33,882 bases of DNA from Bifidobacterium breve (GCA_945901935.1 CAMDLX010000016.1:1-33882), one strand, 5' to 3'. Shown: positions 7,455 to 19,137, counted from the first letter of the stretch. Numbers and translations: made by a program. The notes: generated from the sequence alone by a model not told the origin.

Positions 7455-8393
7455 ATGACTTCTCAGATCGTCCTTGGTGAACCAGAAGTTCTTGCAACTG
7501 GGCTTCGCTTTCCGGAGGGACCAGTCGCTTGTGATGACGGCTCCGTGTTACTCGTTGAGATCGCGGGAGAACGACTCACAAGAGTCTCTGCCGATGGAAC
7601 AGTAGAGACAGTCGCAGAGATTCCAGGTGGCCCGAACGGTGCTGCAGTCGGCCCCGATGGTTGGATTTGGATTACCAATAATGGTGGTTCGTTTTCCTAT
7701 ATTGATCTTGGGGAGATTTTATTACCCGGGCCAGTCCCACCCTCTTGGGTTTCAGGTTCGATTCAGCGGGTCGACCCAGGTAGTGGAGTCGTTGAGACCA
7801 TCTACACCGAATGTAATGGCCGGCCCTTACGTTCTCCCAACGACTTGGTCTTTGATGATCAGGGTGGCTTTTGGTTCACAGATCATGGAGTTCGACTTGA
7901 GCGCAGTTCCGACTTGACGGGAGTTTTTTATGCTCTGGTCGATGGCTCCTCAATCACCGAGGTGCTGTTTCCGCTTGAAGCTCCCAATGGGGTTGGATTG
8001 TCGCCGGCGGGGGACCGTCTCTACGTAGCAGAGACCCATACGGGGCGAATCTGGCAGTGGGACGTGCCTGAACCAGGCAAGGCAGTTGGGTCTGGGATTC
8101 TGGCACCTCACGGAGACTTGCTGGCCGGTTTGGCCGGGCATCAGTTGCTCGATTCACTTGCAGTAGATGCCGAGGGCAATGTGTGCGTGGGAACACTTGT
8201 CAACGGTGGGATCACCGTGGTCTCCGCGGACGGCAGCTCCGTTCAGCACCTACCCATTGATGATCTGCTGGTGACCAATATTGCGTTCGGAGGGCCGGAC
8301 ATGCGCAAGGCCTATGTGACTTCCTCTGGTACCGGGAGGCTGCTCGCATTCGACTGGCACTGCCCGGGCTTGCGCCTGAATTACCAGTGCTAG
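7455..8393 (+). CDS. SMP-30/gluconolactonase-like beta-propeller protein
   Basis: This 312-residue protein has the repeated strand pattern of a six-bladed beta-propeller of the SMP-30/gluconolaconase/LRE family. Members are metal-dependent hydrolases that usually open sugar lactones. Family signatures are GLRFPEGPV with the metal-ligand glutamate E21, RSPNDLVFD with N129, EAPNGVGLSPAGDRLYVAE with N178, and LLDSLAVDAEGN with D233. These four positions match the metal site of characterised lactonases, so it is probably active. The true substrate is unknown. No signal peptide is visible, so it is likely cytoplasmic. It sits alone between ftsK and rimO, with its own promoter-like sequence and no overlap with either neighbour, so it may be a late addition to an otherwise conserved block. 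Confidence 0.82.
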   Translation: MTSQIVLGEPEVLATGLRFPEGPVACDDGSVLLVEIAGERLTRVSADGTVETVAEIPGGPNGAAVGPDGWIWITNNGGSFSYIDLGEILLPGPVPPSWVSGSIQRVDPGSGVVETIYTECNGRPLRSPNDLVFDDQGGFWFTDHGVRLERSSDLTGVFYALVDGSSITEVLFPLEAPNGVGLSPAGDRLYVAETHTGRIWQWDVPEPGKAVGSGILAPHGDLLAGLAGHQLLDSLAVDAEGNVCVGTLVNGGITVVSADGSSVQHLPIDDLLVTNIAFGGPDMRKAYVTSSGTGRLLAFDWHCPGLRLNYQC

Positions 8394-8418
8394 TTCTGGT
8401 TTCTCTGGATCGCGCTAC

Positions 8419-8433
8419 TAGTCTCTGCACACC
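8419..8433 (+). promoter_or_regulatory. Leaderless-type -10 box before rimO
   Basis: TAGTCT at 8419-8424 fits TANNNT and ends 9 bases before the GTG at 8434. The intervening CTGCACACC has no Shine-Dalgarno character. Confidence 0.5.
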
Positions 8434-9768
8434 GTGCAACGCTCATTTTGGGTCGAGACTCTCGGCTGCCCTAAGAATCAGGTCGACTCCGACAAGTTGA
8501 CGTACACCATGCTTGCCGATGGCCTGCTACCAGCGGACTCACCAGAAGAAGCCGATCTAGTCGTGGTGAACACCTGTGCCTTTATAGAAGAGGCTCGCGA
8601 AGAGAGCGTGGCCACCATCCTTGCGCTTGATGAGACGCGGCTGACGGATTCACAACTCGTGGTTACGGGTTGCATGGCAGAGCGCTACGGGGATGAGCTC
8701 GCCCTGGCACTGCCCGAGGTAGATGCCGTGTCAGGTTTCGGCGTGCCGATACATCTCGGCCTAAAGCCTGGAGGTGACGCGCTCTCTGCTACTTCGGAGA
8801 GTGTGCCACTGCTAGATCTGCTCAATCTGCCTCGCCCAAAGTCAGAGTCTCCTTGGGCTTATGTCAAGGTTGCCGAGGGCTGCGATAAGGCCTGTGGCTT
8901 TTGTGCGATTCCCTCGTTTCGGGGGCCTCAGCGATCCCGGTCCATCAATTCAATAGTTGATGAGGTCCAGCAACTTGATGTGCGCGAAATCGTCCTGATT
9001 GCTCAAGACCTTGCGGCATACGGTCGCGATCAGGGGGTTGGCGAGAAGCGAATTCTGAACTTGCTCGAGGCAGTATCGGAACAAGTTGAGTGGGTTCGCT
9101 TGTTGTACCTCTACCCCTCAGAACTCACCGATCCGCTGATCGAGTTCATGGCGGCAAGCCCAGTGCCCTACTTCGACCTGTCCCTACAGCATGTTTCGGC
9201 CCCGCTGGTTCGTCGCATGCGTCGGTGGGGATCAGGCGAGAAGTACCTGAATCGCATCGAGCAGATTCGCAGCTTGCAGCCCAAGGCCACCTTTCGCTCT
9301 AACTTTATCGTTGGCTACCCCGGCGAGACCGAAGCAGATCACGATCAACTTCTGGAGTTTGTGCAAGCTGCGCAGTTGCACTGGTGCGGCTTCTTTGCCT
9401 ACTCCCCAGAAGACGGAACCTATGCCGCCGACCTTGAGGACCGAGTGCCTGTCCAACTGATGAATGATCGTCTTGCAGAACTTCGGGAACTGCAAGACGA
9501 CATCTCCGCGGCGATCCGGGATGCTTGCATTGGTGAGGTACTAACTGTGCTTGTTGACGAGCCTGGAGTTGCTAGATCCTCTGCTGAAGCGCCCGAGATT
9601 GACGGAATCATTTTCGTAGATGAGTCACTCGCTGTTGGTGAGTTCCACAATGTCCTCGTGACCGATGCTCAGGGTCCAGATCTCTTTGCGGAACTGCTCC
9701 CTCAACAGACTGATCAGCCTGACCAACGGTCGCTCAAAGCTCAGTTGCCGGACCGTACACGTGAGTGA
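8434..9768 (+). CDS. rimO: Ribosomal protein S12 methylthiotransferase
   Basis: RimO is a radical-SAM enzyme that adds a methylthio group to a conserved aspartate of ribosomal protein S12. At 444 residues it has the expected length and both iron-sulfur sites. The N-terminal UPF0004 cysteines are C12 (ETLGCPKNQVDSD), C48 (NTCAF) and C80 (VTGCMAERY). The radical-SAM cluster is C150-C154-C157 (GCDKACGFCAIPSFRG). The GCPKNQVDSD opening and the CAIPSFRG sequence favour RimO over the related tRNA enzyme MiaB. A C-terminal TRAM-like region follows. Translation starts at GTG 8434, probably on a leaderless message. The last 8 bases overlap the proposed start of pgsA, a pairing also seen in other actinobacteria. 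Confidence 0.94.
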   Translation: MQRSFWVETLGCPKNQVDSDKLTYTMLADGLLPADSPEEADLVVVNTCAFIEEAREESVATILALDETRLTDSQLVVTGCMAERYGDELALALPEVDAVSGFGVPIHLGLKPGGDALSATSESVPLLDLLNLPRPKSESPWAYVKVAEGCDKACGFCAIPSFRGPQRSRSINSIVDEVQQLDVREIVLIAQDLAAYGRDQGVGEKRILNLLEAVSEQVEWVRLLYLYPSELTDPLIEFMAASPVPYFDLSLQHVSAPLVRRMRRWGSGEKYLNRIEQIRSLQPKATFRSNFIVGYPGETEADHDQLLEFVQAAQLHWCGFFAYSPEDGTYAADLEDRVPVQLMNDRLAELRELQDDISAAIRDACIGEVLTVLVDEPGVARSSAEAPEIDGIIFVDESLAVGEFHNVLVTDAQGPDLFAELLPQQTDQPDQRSLKAQLPDRTRE

Positions 9769-10339
9769 AGCTGAACAGGAGAGGTCTTTCGGGCCGAGCG
9801 CCATACTCACTCCTGCGAATGCCATAACCATTGCACGACTTCTGTTGGCCCCAGTGGCCTTCGTGATGATTGTTCGCCAAGAATCAAGCTGGGCACTTTT
9901 TGTACTCTGGGTGGTGATCACCACCACCGATAGCCTCGATGGCTACCTAGCCCGCAAGCAAGGGACCACCCGCTCTGGAGCATTTCTTGATCCGTTGGCA
10001 GACAAGGTCCTAGCTCTTGGCGGACTTTGGGCAATGGTTCTTGCTGGAAGATTCTGGTGGGTTCCGGTAGCGCTTATCACCCTCCGGGAAATTGTCATCT
10101 CTCTGTTCCGTTCGTATTGGGGAAGGAAAGGGCGAGCCGTACAGGCCTCAAAAATTGCCAAGCTCAAGACTTTTCTGCAGTTCAACGCAGTGGCCTGGGT
10201 GGCGCTACCGCTCACCACGAATATTCTCTTGATTGGCGACGGGTTTCTGTGGGCCGGAGTAGCAGTTGCATGGATCAGCGCCGTTCAGTACATCTCATCT
10301 GGCTCGCGAGCAACCTCCTCGATGGACGCGTCCACATAG
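9761..10339 (+). CDS. pgsA: CDP-diacylglycerol-glycerol-3-phosphate 3-phosphatidyltransferase
   Basis: PgsA makes phosphatidylglycerol-phosphate from CDP-diacylglycerol and glycerol-3-phosphate in the membrane. The CDP-alcohol phosphotransferase signature is complete from D57 to D81: D57, D60-G61, A64-R65, G73, D77 and D81 (TTTDSLDGYLARKQG then FLDPLADK). Several hydrophobic helices surround it. I choose GTG 9761 (overlapping the rimO stop by 8 bases), giving 192 residues with a short hydrophilic N-terminus before PANAITIARLLLAPVAF. An upstream in-frame start at 9665 would add 32 residues that overlap rimO and look unrelated. The rimO-pgsA-cinA order supports PgsA over other CDP-alcohol transferases. 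Start certainty is moderate. Confidence 0.9.
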   Translation: MSEAEQERSFGPSAILTPANAITIARLLLAPVAFVMIVRQESSWALFVLWVVITTTDSLDGYLARKQGTTRSGAFLDPLADKVLALGGLWAMVLAGRFWWVPVALITLREIVISLFRSYWGRKGRAVQASKIAKLKTFLQFNAVAWVALPLTTNILLIGDGFLWAGVAVAWISAVQYISSGSRATSSMDAST

Positions 10340-10354
10340 GGGGATCCTGCCGGT

Positions 10355-10366
10355 TAGCGTGAAGCC
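10355..10366 (+). promoter_or_regulatory. Leaderless-type -10 box before cinA
   Basis: TAGCGT at 10355-10360 fits TANNNT and ends 6 bases before the ATG at 10367. There is no Shine-Dalgarno; the 27-base gap after pgsA contains little else. Confidence 0.5.
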
Positions 10367-11656
10367 ATGCGCACTGAAGTCGTTGCAATTGGAACCGAAC
10401 TGCTACTCGGGCAGATTACAGACACCAACTCATCTTGGATCGGGGAGCAACTCGCCCTAGTGGGGATTGATTCCTTCTATCAGACCAAGGTCGGGGACAA
10501 CCTTGACCGGATGGTAGCTACCCTCTCACTCGCTCTCGACCGAAGTGATGCCGTGATCTGCTGCGGAGGCCTCGGGCCGACCCAAGACGACATCACTCGA
10601 GCGGCCATAGCGCGAGTCATGGGTGTAGATCTTGTTCCAGATGAGCAAATGGAAGAGCACATCGCCACCATGTTTCAATCACGTGGTAGGCGAATGCCGA
10701 TGAACAATCTCCTACAAGCCGAACTGCCCGTCGGGGCAAGGTTCATCGCAGAACAGCCAGGTACTGCGCCCGGCTTGGTGTGTCCCGTTGAGTGGACTGA
10801 CTCAAACTCATTGGTGACATCCAAGGTGATCTATGCCGTGCCGGGAGTCCCGTGGGAAATGAAAGAAATGATGCTCGGGACGATCTTGCCGGACCTTCAG
10901 CAGCGCGCAGGTATCTCGGCAGTGATTGCAAGCCGTACCCTGCGGACTTGGGGGGAGTCTGAATCTGCCCTCGCCGAGATCCTTCACGATCGAATCGGTG
11001 AGCTCGACGCTATTGGAAACCCCACCCTTGCATTCTTGGCATCGGGAATGGAGGGCCTCAAGGTGCGGATCACGGCCAAGGGTGAGACCCGAGAATTAGT
11101 GGATGCTGCGCTAGCCGCGGAAGAGGTCATAGTGAGAGACCTTCTGGGTGACCTGATATTCGGTGTCGATGACGACACCATGGAGTCGGTAGTGCTGGGC
11201 ATGCTGATGGAGCGCAATCTGACGCTAGGAGTGGCTGAGTCGCTGACTGGCGGAATGATTGGTTCCAGGATCAGCTCGGTACCGGGTGCAAGCCAGGTGT
11301 TTCAGGGGTCGATTGTCTCCTATGCGTCCGAAGTGAAGTTCGACCTTTTGGGAGTGCCCGTAGGTCCAGTCATCTCTGAACTCGCTGCGCTCGCAATGGC
11401 CCTCGGTGCTCAGAAGGCTCTGTCAGCAGACGTTGCAATCTCTGCAACAGGGGTTGCAGGGCCCGACAGCGCAGAAGGACACAAGCCCGGAACCGTCTGT
11501 GTGGCAGTTGTTATTGGTGACCCAGAAACAACAGGTTCCACGTTCACGCAGCAACTTCAACTTCCTGGAGGCCGAACCCAAGTCCGAGAGTTCACGGTGA
11601 TTACGTTGCTTGGCATTCTTCGTCACGAATTGATTCGCAGGGATGCCTCAGCTTGA
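10367..11656 (+). CDS. cinA: CinA family protein (nicotinamide-nucleotide amidase / MoaB-like domains)
   Basis: The 429-residue product has the two-domain CinA layout. The N-terminal MoaB/MogA-like (COG1058) domain starts at [20 protein letters not shown] and includes [11 protein letters not shown]. The C-terminal PncC-like domain begins near [17 protein letters not shown] and includes [10 protein letters not shown]. PncC domains deamidate nicotinamide mononucleotide in pyridine-nucleotide salvage. The N-terminal domain acts as an ADP-ribose pyrophosphatase in some homologues. Both domains appear intact. The name comes from competence-induced genes in Gram-positives, but nothing here implies competence. 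The ATG at 10367 is 6 bases downstream of a -10-like hexamer. The TGA overlaps the ATG of rarA (TGATG), so the two are likely co-translated. Confidence 0.92.
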   Translation: MRTEVVAIGTELLLGQITDTNSSWIGEQLALVGIDSFYQTKVGDNLDRMVATLSLALDRSDAVICCGGLGPTQDDITRAAIARVMGVDLVPDEQMEEHIATMFQSRGRRMPMNNLLQAELPVGARFIAEQPGTAPGLVCPVEWTDSNSLVTSKVIYAVPGVPWEMKEMMLGTILPDLQQRAGISAVIASRTLRTWGESESALAEILHDRIGELDAIGNPTLAFLASGMEGLKVRITAKGETRELVDAALAAEEVIVRDLLGDLIFGVDDDTMESVVLGMLMERNLTLGVAESLTGGMIGSRISSVPGASQVFQGSIVSYASEVKFDLLGVPVGPVISELAALAMALGAQKALSADVAISATGVAGPDSAEGHKPGTVCVAVVIGDPETTGSTFTQQLQLPGGRTQVREFTVITLLGILRHELIRRDASA

Positions 11657-13047
11657 TGGGACCAAGTGCCGGTTCTACGGGTTCGGGTTCCTCACAGCTA
11701 AGAGGCTCAAACGATCTGTTTTCTGCAGCGGCTGAACAGCACCTCCGTTCCGCAGGCCCAATGGCGGATCGTCTCCGCCCAACAACCCTGGCGGAAGTCG
11801 TTGGCCAGGAACACCTTCTGGGCCCGGGGAAACCCCTGAGGGCGCTCGTAGACGCTGATCGTCTGAGCTCAGTCATTTTGTGGGGTCCACCCGGAACCGG
11901 TAAGACCACGATTGCAAGGCTTATCGCTCAGGCATCCTCCAAGGAGTTCATTCCGCTGTCGGCGGTTACTGCCACGGTGAAGGACATACGTGAGGTCTCG
12001 GCTGCGGCTCAAGAGCGACTCGGCGCTCGTGCACTCGGAACCATTCTATTTCTCGATGAGATCCACCGGTTCACGAAGGCTCAACAAGATGCGCTTCTTC
12101 CTGCAGTAGAGACTGGGCTACTCGTGCTCATCGGGGCGACAACAGAGAACCCCTACTTTGAAGTCAACCCTCCGCTCATGAGTCGCTCGACGCTTTTTCG
12201 CCTGCGAGTCCTCGACCCCGAGGCACTTCGGCAATTGGCGAGTCGAGCCTTGGATTCTGAGCAGGCTTCAGCAGATGCTGAGGCCGTGGATCACTTGGTG
12301 GATCGCTCGGGTGGGGATGGACGCCACCTGCTTACAAGTGTGGAGGTGGCCCTTGCACTGGCATCCACCCGGGACCCATCTGTGTCTTCGGTGCATGTCG
12401 CATTAGAGGATGCTGAGGGTGCTCTCGGTGCCTCGGCTGTTCGCTACGGCCAGGATGATCACTACGACGTTATATCTGCCTTTATCAAGTCCATTCGTGG
12501 TTCGGATCCTGATGCGGCGCTGCATTGGCTGGCACGAATGCTCGCAGCAGGCGAGGATGCCCGGTTCATTGCGCGCCGGTTAGTCATAGCGGCCTCTGAG
12601 GATGTTGGAATGGCCGATCCGTTCGCTCTCCTCATTGCAAATGCAGCGGCTCAGGCAGTTGAGTTTGTGGGACTTCCAGAGGCACGCATCAATTTGGCAC
12701 AGGCAACTGTGCACCTTGCCCTGGCCCCCAAGTCGAACTCGGCCTATCAGGGGCTATTGGCTGCTGCAGCAGAAGTCGAGAGTTCGGTGATTGGAGAGGT
12801 TCCACCGCACCTTCGTGACGGGCATTATCAAGGGGCGCAACACCTTGGTCACGGTACTGACTATCGCACCCCACATGGGGATCCAAGGGGGTGGATTGAA
12901 CAGCAGTACTTGCCCGAGGAACTGTCGGATTCGAGCTATTACGTTCCAACTGCGAACGGGGCCGAGGGGCGACTCGTTGAACGGTGGCGTGAGCGACGGG
13001 GGGACATCCCTAAATCGGACCCGGCCAGCGACAAGAATACGAGTTGA
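11656..13047 (+). CDS. rarA: Replication-associated recombination protein RarA (MgsA-type AAA+ ATPase)
   Basis: RarA is an AAA+ ATPase related to clamp-loader subunits that acts at stalled replication forks. The 463-residue protein has Walker A GPPGTGKT at residues 77-84 and Walker [22 protein letters not shown] sensor region follows ([20 protein letters not shown]), and the C-terminal MgsA oligomerisation domain includes [12 protein letters not shown] and [12 protein letters not shown]. The first 35 residues are Gly/Ser-rich and precede [19 protein letters not shown], the usual beginning of the fold. I choose ATG 11656 because it overlaps the cinA stop; a TTG one codon earlier is possible. 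The stop overlaps the next gene as TGATG. Confidence 0.93.
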   Translation: MGPSAGSTGSGSSQLRGSNDLFSAAAEQHLRSAGPMADRLRPTTLAEVVGQEHLLGPGKPLRALVDADRLSSVILWGPPGTGKTTIARLIAQASSKEFIPLSAVTATVKDIREVSAAAQERLGARALGTILFLDEIHRFTKAQQDALLPAVETGLLVLIGATTENPYFEVNPPLMSRSTLFRLRVLDPEALRQLASRALDSEQASADAEAVDHLVDRSGGDGRHLLTSVEVALALASTRDPSVSSVHVALEDAEGALGASAVRYGQDDHYDVISAFIKSIRGSDPDAALHWLARMLAAGEDARFIARRLVIAASEDVGMADPFALLIANAAAQAVEFVGLPEARINLAQATVHLALAPKSNSAYQGLLAAAAEVESSVIGEVPPHLRDGHYQGAQHLGHGTDYRTPHGDPRGWIEQQYLPEELSDSSYYVPTANGAEGRLVERWRERRGDIPKSDPASDKNTS

Positions 13048-13448
13048 TGTCAGCTGTTGATCTTGTGACCCTTCTTTGCGGACTGCTCGCTATGTGCTTT
13101 GCCGCGTCGCTTGCAGTCCTAGCAGGTCGTGTTCTTCGCAGTGTCCAAGCTCTCAACGCAGCAACCGAGTTGTTCCTCGCCGAGGCAGTGCCTGCAGTGC
13201 AAGAACTTCGTGAGGCCGCCGGCCGAGCAAGTTCCGAGGTTGATCGCATCGACGACCTACTCGAGGTGGCCGGCGCCATTGGCGATCGGGTCGATTCCGC
13301 AACCGAAGCTACCTATCGTGCGCTCACCTCGCCGGTGATCAAAAGCGTTGCGCTCGCTTCTGGCACCAGGCGCGCTGCTAGACGGTTGCGAGGCCGCAGT
13401 GCCACAAACAACGAGATGGTTCGTGCAGGCTCTGGAAGGGGTTCTTGA
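13047..13448 (+). CDS. DUF948-type membrane protein
   Basis: This 133-residue protein has one N-terminal membrane helix (about residues 4-28, VDLVTLLCGLLAMCFAASLAVLAG). A long amphipathic, probably coiled-coil segment follows, rich in Glu, Ala and Val (AVPAVQELREAAGRASSEVDRIDDLL), and the tail is basic and disordered. Size and layout match the DUF948 family, which is often found upstream of alaS in actinobacteria; its function is unknown. The ATG at 13047 overlaps the rarA TGA, and an in-frame TTG one codon earlier is less likely. Its TGA overlaps the start of the next small gene. In many relatives rpsD lies between rarA and this gene; it is not here. Confidence 0.75.
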   Translation: MSAVDLVTLLCGLLAMCFAASLAVLAGRVLRSVQALNAATELFLAEAVPAVQELREAAGRASSEVDRIDDLLEVAGAIGDRVDSATEATYRALTSPVIKSVALASGTRRAARRLRGRSATNNEMVRAGSGRGS

Positions 13449-13753
13449 TGAGGCGTATTTTTTGGTTGAGCGTTGGAGTAGTAGCTGGTGCTTCAGGGAC
13501 TATCTGGGCTGAGCGCAAGGTGCGTACTCAACTCGACTCCCTACAGCCCGATCACTTAGTCGTGATGGCACAAAAGCGCGCCACCTCTATGGGCCGTCAG
13601 TTGCTAGACGCAGCCTTGGAAGGCCGATCAGCAATGCAAGACCGAGAGGCAGAGCTGCGTGATCAGTACCACAGCCCTCTAGTTTCGGAGTTCCCTCGCG
13701 AGGTTGTAGATATCTCTACGCGCCGAGTGACCGGGTCCCGTTCCTATCGCTGA
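13448..13753 (+). CDS. Small membrane-anchored protein upstream of alaS, unknown function
   Basis: This protein has 101 residues. An N-terminal basic-hydrophobic segment (RRIFWLSVGVVAGASGTIWA) could be one membrane helix or an uncleaved signal anchor. A charged helical region and a Ser/Arg-rich tail follow. Small proteins of this type (often labelled DUF6167) accompany the DUF948 gene before alaS in several actinobacteria; I assign that label from position and size, not from a residue signature. The ATG at 13448 overlaps the preceding TGA (TGATG). The two small proteins may act together at the membrane, which is inference. A 40-base gap with a new -10-like box follows, so it probably ends the cinA unit. 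Confidence 0.65.
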   Translation: MRRIFWLSVGVVAGASGTIWAERKVRTQLDSLQPDHLVVMAQKRATSMGRQLLDAALEGRSAMQDREAELRDQYHSPLVSEFPREVVDISTRRVTGSRSYR

Positions 13754-13778
13754 CTGTTAGCGGCAGCGCTTGCCCCGA

Positions 13779-13793
13779 TAGTGTGGGGAAGTC
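13779..13793 (+). promoter_or_regulatory. Leaderless-type -10 box before alaS
   Basis: TAGTGT at 13779-13784 fits TANNNT and ends 9 bases before the ATG at 13794. The hexamer is flanked by CCCC (13773-13776) and GGGG (13785-13788), a small inverted repeat. The GGGGAAG just before ATG could alternatively serve as a weak, closely spaced ribosome binding site. Confidence 0.45.
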
Positions 13794-16393
<2,600 letters not shown>

Positions 16394-16394
<1 letters not shown>

Positions 16395-16858
16395 TGAGGG
16401 CGCTTGGACTTGATCTGGGCTCGGTACGCATCGGAGTCGCACTCTCAAACTCAGAGGGGACAGTCGCTGTTCCCTACCAAGTTGTGACACGCAGCAAGGA
16501 TCGCAACGGCGATCATCGCAAGATTGCTGCCCTAGTAGCAGAGGCAGAAGCAGTGTGTGTCGTGGTCGGAATGCCCTATTCGCTTGATGGGTCGATGGGG
16601 CCGGCAGCACGAAAGGCGCAAGCCGAGATCAAGCTCCTGCGGAAGTTGCTCACAGTTTCAGTTGAGACCTATGACGAGCGCTTTACTACGGTTACAGCAG
16701 ACAGGTCCCTCCGGGAGATGAATCTGGGTGCAGCTGAGCGGCGAAAGATGGTCGATTCGGTAGCAGCCTCAATCATTCTTCAGTCATGGTTGGACCATCG
16801 ACAGTCGGAAATATCAGCAGATGTCAGTAGCAACGAGATAGAGGATTTGGAAGCGTGA
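16394..16858 (+). CDS. ruvX: Putative pre-16S rRNA nuclease / Holliday junction resolvase-like (YqgF)
   Basis: This 154-residue RNase H-fold protein has the YqgF/RuvX signatures. The first acidic residue is in ALGLDLGSVRIGVALS, followed by VVVGMPYSLDGSMGPAARKAQ, the central acidic motif YDERFTTVTA, and DSVAASIILQSWLD at the C-terminus. The family is essential in many bacteria and implicated in trimming the 16S rRNA 5' end; the Holliday-junction role suggested by the name is less well supported. The ATG overlaps the alaS TGA and the stop overlaps the GTG of mltG (GTGA). Position between alaS and mltG is typical. Confidence 0.94.
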
Positions 16859-18195
16859 ACTCGTCAGAGGAATTCGATCCAGCGAGCGTAAAGCCGGTGG
16901 TTCGTCGGCAGCGACCGAGGCCTACAGAGGAACCTGCAGGAGCATCTGCTCCTTCGGATGGTGACTCGCAGCAGCCTGCGCAGACTCAAGCGCAGCGTCC
17001 GAAGCCCTCCTCCTCGGTCAAGCCAACCGCTGCGCAAGAATCTGCACCTGCGCAACGATCCGCAGCCGCGCCACGATCTGCAGCAGCGGAGCCAGCACGC
17101 AGGGCTCGCCCTCAGGCCGCAACCGATGAGTATGTGGTGCTACCAGCCCCAAGCGGTGGCGGCCGCAACCTGATAGCAATCGGTGCCATTAGCTTGCTTG
17201 TCCTTGGAATCATGCTGGGAAGCTTGCTGCTGTGGGCTTCGCGGAAGATAAATCCATCAGGGGAGCAAGGTGAGGTCATTGCATCGCTCGTCGTTCCCTC
17301 AGGTGCGACTACTGCTTCCATAGCCGGACTGCTGGCCGAAAATGGTGTTGTCTCTGACGCTCGGATGTTCAGGTACTACACAGGCTGGAAGAATGCCGGA
17401 CCGTGGAATGCCGGCGAGTACGTCGAATTCCGAGCCTCCTCAAGCTTTGATCAAGCAATTGAGGTGCTCGATGCCGGCCCGGTTCCGATTCAGGCAAAGG
17501 TTGTTCGGGTGACCGAAGGAACCCGCCTGAAAGATGCTCTGATCACAATTGCCGATCAGATGGGCACGATCACGGCAGAGCAACTTCAAGAGACCTTGGA
17601 CTCAGGAAAGATCCTGTCGGCCTACAAGCCAGAGGATGTCACGAGTTGGGAAGGGCTGCTCTTTCCTGATACCTATGAGTTCGAGGAGACAGCGACGCCA
17701 CAGGTGATACTGCAGACCATGGCTACTCAGATGGAGAAGGTGCTTGATGGCCTTGGATACGACAAGGCCCAGGCTCTTCAGGGCAGATCATCCTACGAGT
17801 TAATCACCATTGCATCGCTCATAGAGAAAGAGACAGGCTCGCCGGTCGAGGAACGAGGCAAAATTTCTCGGGTGATCTCCAACCGTTTGGATGACTCAGA
17901 AACCCTTGGAATCGATGCCTCAGTTCTGTATGGCCTTGATCGAGCAAGTGGCTCGCTCTCCAAGTCGGATTTAGCCTCGAACACGCCGTATAACACTCGT
18001 AAGGTGAAGGGCCTGCCGCCCACGCCGATCGCCCTGCCTGGAAAGGCTTCACTCGAGGCAGCGATTGACCCGCCCGCAGGAACTTGGAGGTACTACGTGC
18101 TCACCTCGAATGATCCGCCCGAGCATCTCTTTACCGATTCTTATAACGAGTTCCTCAGGGCTAAGGACGACGCTCAAGCCAGAGGTGTTTTCTAG
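16855..18195 (+). CDS. mltG: Endolytic murein transglycosylase MltG (YceG-like)
   Basis: MltG is a membrane-anchored lytic transglycosylase that cuts nascent glycan strands. The 446-residue product begins with about 100 residues of Pro/Ala/Gln/Ser-rich cytoplasmic sequence. One membrane helix follows (LIAIGAISLLVLGIMLGSLLL), then the extracellular YceG domain. Signatures include ASLIEKETG with the catalytic glutamate, ERGKISRVISNRL, LPPTPIALPGKASLEAA and YYVLTSNDPPEHLFTDSYNEF. The proline-rich head is longer than in E. coli, as in other actinobacteria. GTG 16855 overlaps the ruvX TGA (GTGA). The TAG is directly followed by the ATG of aroE. Confidence 0.94.
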   Translation: MNSSEEFDPASVKPVVRRQRPRPTEEPAGASAPSDGDSQQPAQTQAQRPKPSSSVKPTAAQESAPAQRSAAAPRSAAAEPARRARPQAATDEYVVLPAPSGGGRNLIAIGAISLLVLGIMLGSLLLWASRKINPSGEQGEVIASLVVPSGATTASIAGLLAENGVVSDARMFRYYTGWKNAGPWNAGEYVEFRASSSFDQAIEVLDAGPVPIQAKVVRVTEGTRLKDALITIADQMGTITAEQLQETLDSGKILSAYKPEDVTSWEGLLFPDTYEFEETATPQVILQTMATQMEKVLDGLGYDKAQALQGRSSYELITIASLIEKETGSPVEERGKISRVISNRLDDSETLGIDASVLYGLDRASGSLSKSDLASNTPYNTRKVKGLPPTPIALPGKASLEAAIDPPAGTWRYYVLTSNDPPEHLFTDSYNEFLRAKDDAQARGVF

Positions 18196-19047
18196 ATGGC
18201 CGAACTGTTGGTGAGCGGCTCGACTCAGGTAGTTGGCGTTATCGGTGACCCGGTTGCGCATTCACTTTCTCCGGTCATTCACAACGCAGGGTTTTTAGCA
18301 CTAGGTCTGGACTGGGTGTGCGTTGCCTTTCCTACGGGGACCGGCGCGGCAGCGGCAGCGCTACGTGGCATGAGCGCACTTGGGATTGCGGGCCTGTCAG
18401 TGACGATGCCTCATAAGGCTGCAGTCATTGACGCACTTGATGGCATAACTGCTACCGCCGAGTTACTCAGGTCCGTGAACTGCATTTCACGTTCGGAGTC
18501 TGGCCTCCAGGGCCACAACACTGACGGTGACGGATTCCTTGCTGCGGTACGAGCCGACTTTGAATTTGATCCTGCGGGCAAGGTATGTGCGGTCCTAGGC
18601 GCTGGAGGCGCAGCGCGATCGGTAATCCTTGCCCTGGCCCAAGCAGGTGCAGCCGAGGTGCGAGTTGTGAATCGGACTCGGGAGTCTGCGGAGAAGGCTG
18701 TCCTTCTAGCCGGCGCAGCGGGACAGGTAGTTGAGGTCGAAGCAATCCGAGGGGCGGATTTGGTGGTCAATGCCACCTCTGTAGGCATGGCCGGAACCGG
18801 GTCGGGATCTACTCTGGACATGCCCTGTAACCCTTCGTTGTTGGGACCCAATCAGATTTTGGCGGATCTGATCTATCACCCCAGGCAAACTGAGCTCATG
18901 CGTCAGGCGGAGCTTCAGGGTTGTCGGGTTTCGAACGGTTTGTCCATGCTGATCCACCAAGCCGCAGTTGCATTCGAGATATGGACGGGCCATAAGGCGC
19001 CAATCGATGCCATGACTCGTGCGACCGAAGCTGCTGTTTCTAGATGA
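18196..19047 (+). CDS. aroE: Shikimate dehydrogenase
   Basis: AroE reduces 3-dehydroshikimate to shikimate with NADPH. The 283-residue product has the substrate motif SLSPVIHNAGF, the catalytic lysine K74 in VTMPHKAAV and aspartate D110 in HNTDGDGF. It also has the nucleotide-binding GAGGAA loop at 135-140 followed by RVVNRT, and the C-terminal NGLSMLIHQAAVAFEIWTG. NRT after the Rossmann strand is the usual NADP-preferring pattern. The ATG at 18196 immediately follows the mltG stop with no gap. aroK and aroB lie 2.5 kb downstream beyond two unrelated genes; aroC, commonly next to aroE in actinobacteria, is missing from the window. Confidence 0.95.
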   Translation: MAELLVSGSTQVVGVIGDPVAHSLSPVIHNAGFLALGLDWVCVAFPTGTGAAAAALRGMSALGIAGLSVTMPHKAAVIDALDGITATAELLRSVNCISRSESGLQGHNTDGDGFLAAVRADFEFDPAGKVCAVLGAGGAARSVILALAQAGAAEVRVVNRTRESAEKAVLLAGAAGQVVEVEAIRGADLVVNATSVGMAGTGSGSTLDMPCNPSLLGPNQILADLIYHPRQTELMRQAELQGCRVSNGLSMLIHQAAVAFEIWTGHKAPIDAMTRATEAAVSR

Positions 19048-19101
19048 GTTCAGAGAAAAGTTGAATTATTGGCCCGAACCTGCCGATGTATTCCTCACAG
19101 C

Positions 19102-19119
19102 TTGTCGCACCGGCGACAA
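19102..19119 (+). other. Perfect 7-bp hairpin between aroE and the DUF4388 gene
   Basis: TTGTCGC (19102-19108), loop ACCG, GCGACAA (19113-19119) form a perfect stem. TTATT follows, then the GGAGG ribosome binding site at 19126-19130. It could be a weak intrinsic terminator of the alaS-aroE unit or a translational control hairpin for the next gene. The sequence does not decide between them. Confidence 0.5.
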
Positions 19120-19137
19120 TTATTCGGAGGACTTCAC

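Noticed and set aside
9665-9760. Longer N-terminus for pgsA from an upstream start
   Set aside because: The extra 32 residues overlap rimO in another frame and do not resemble PgsA; the GTG at 9761 overlapping the rimO stop gives the usual length.
13754-13793. T-box leader before alaS
   Set aside because: The gap is only 40 bases, far too short for a T-box, and holds a -10-like box instead.
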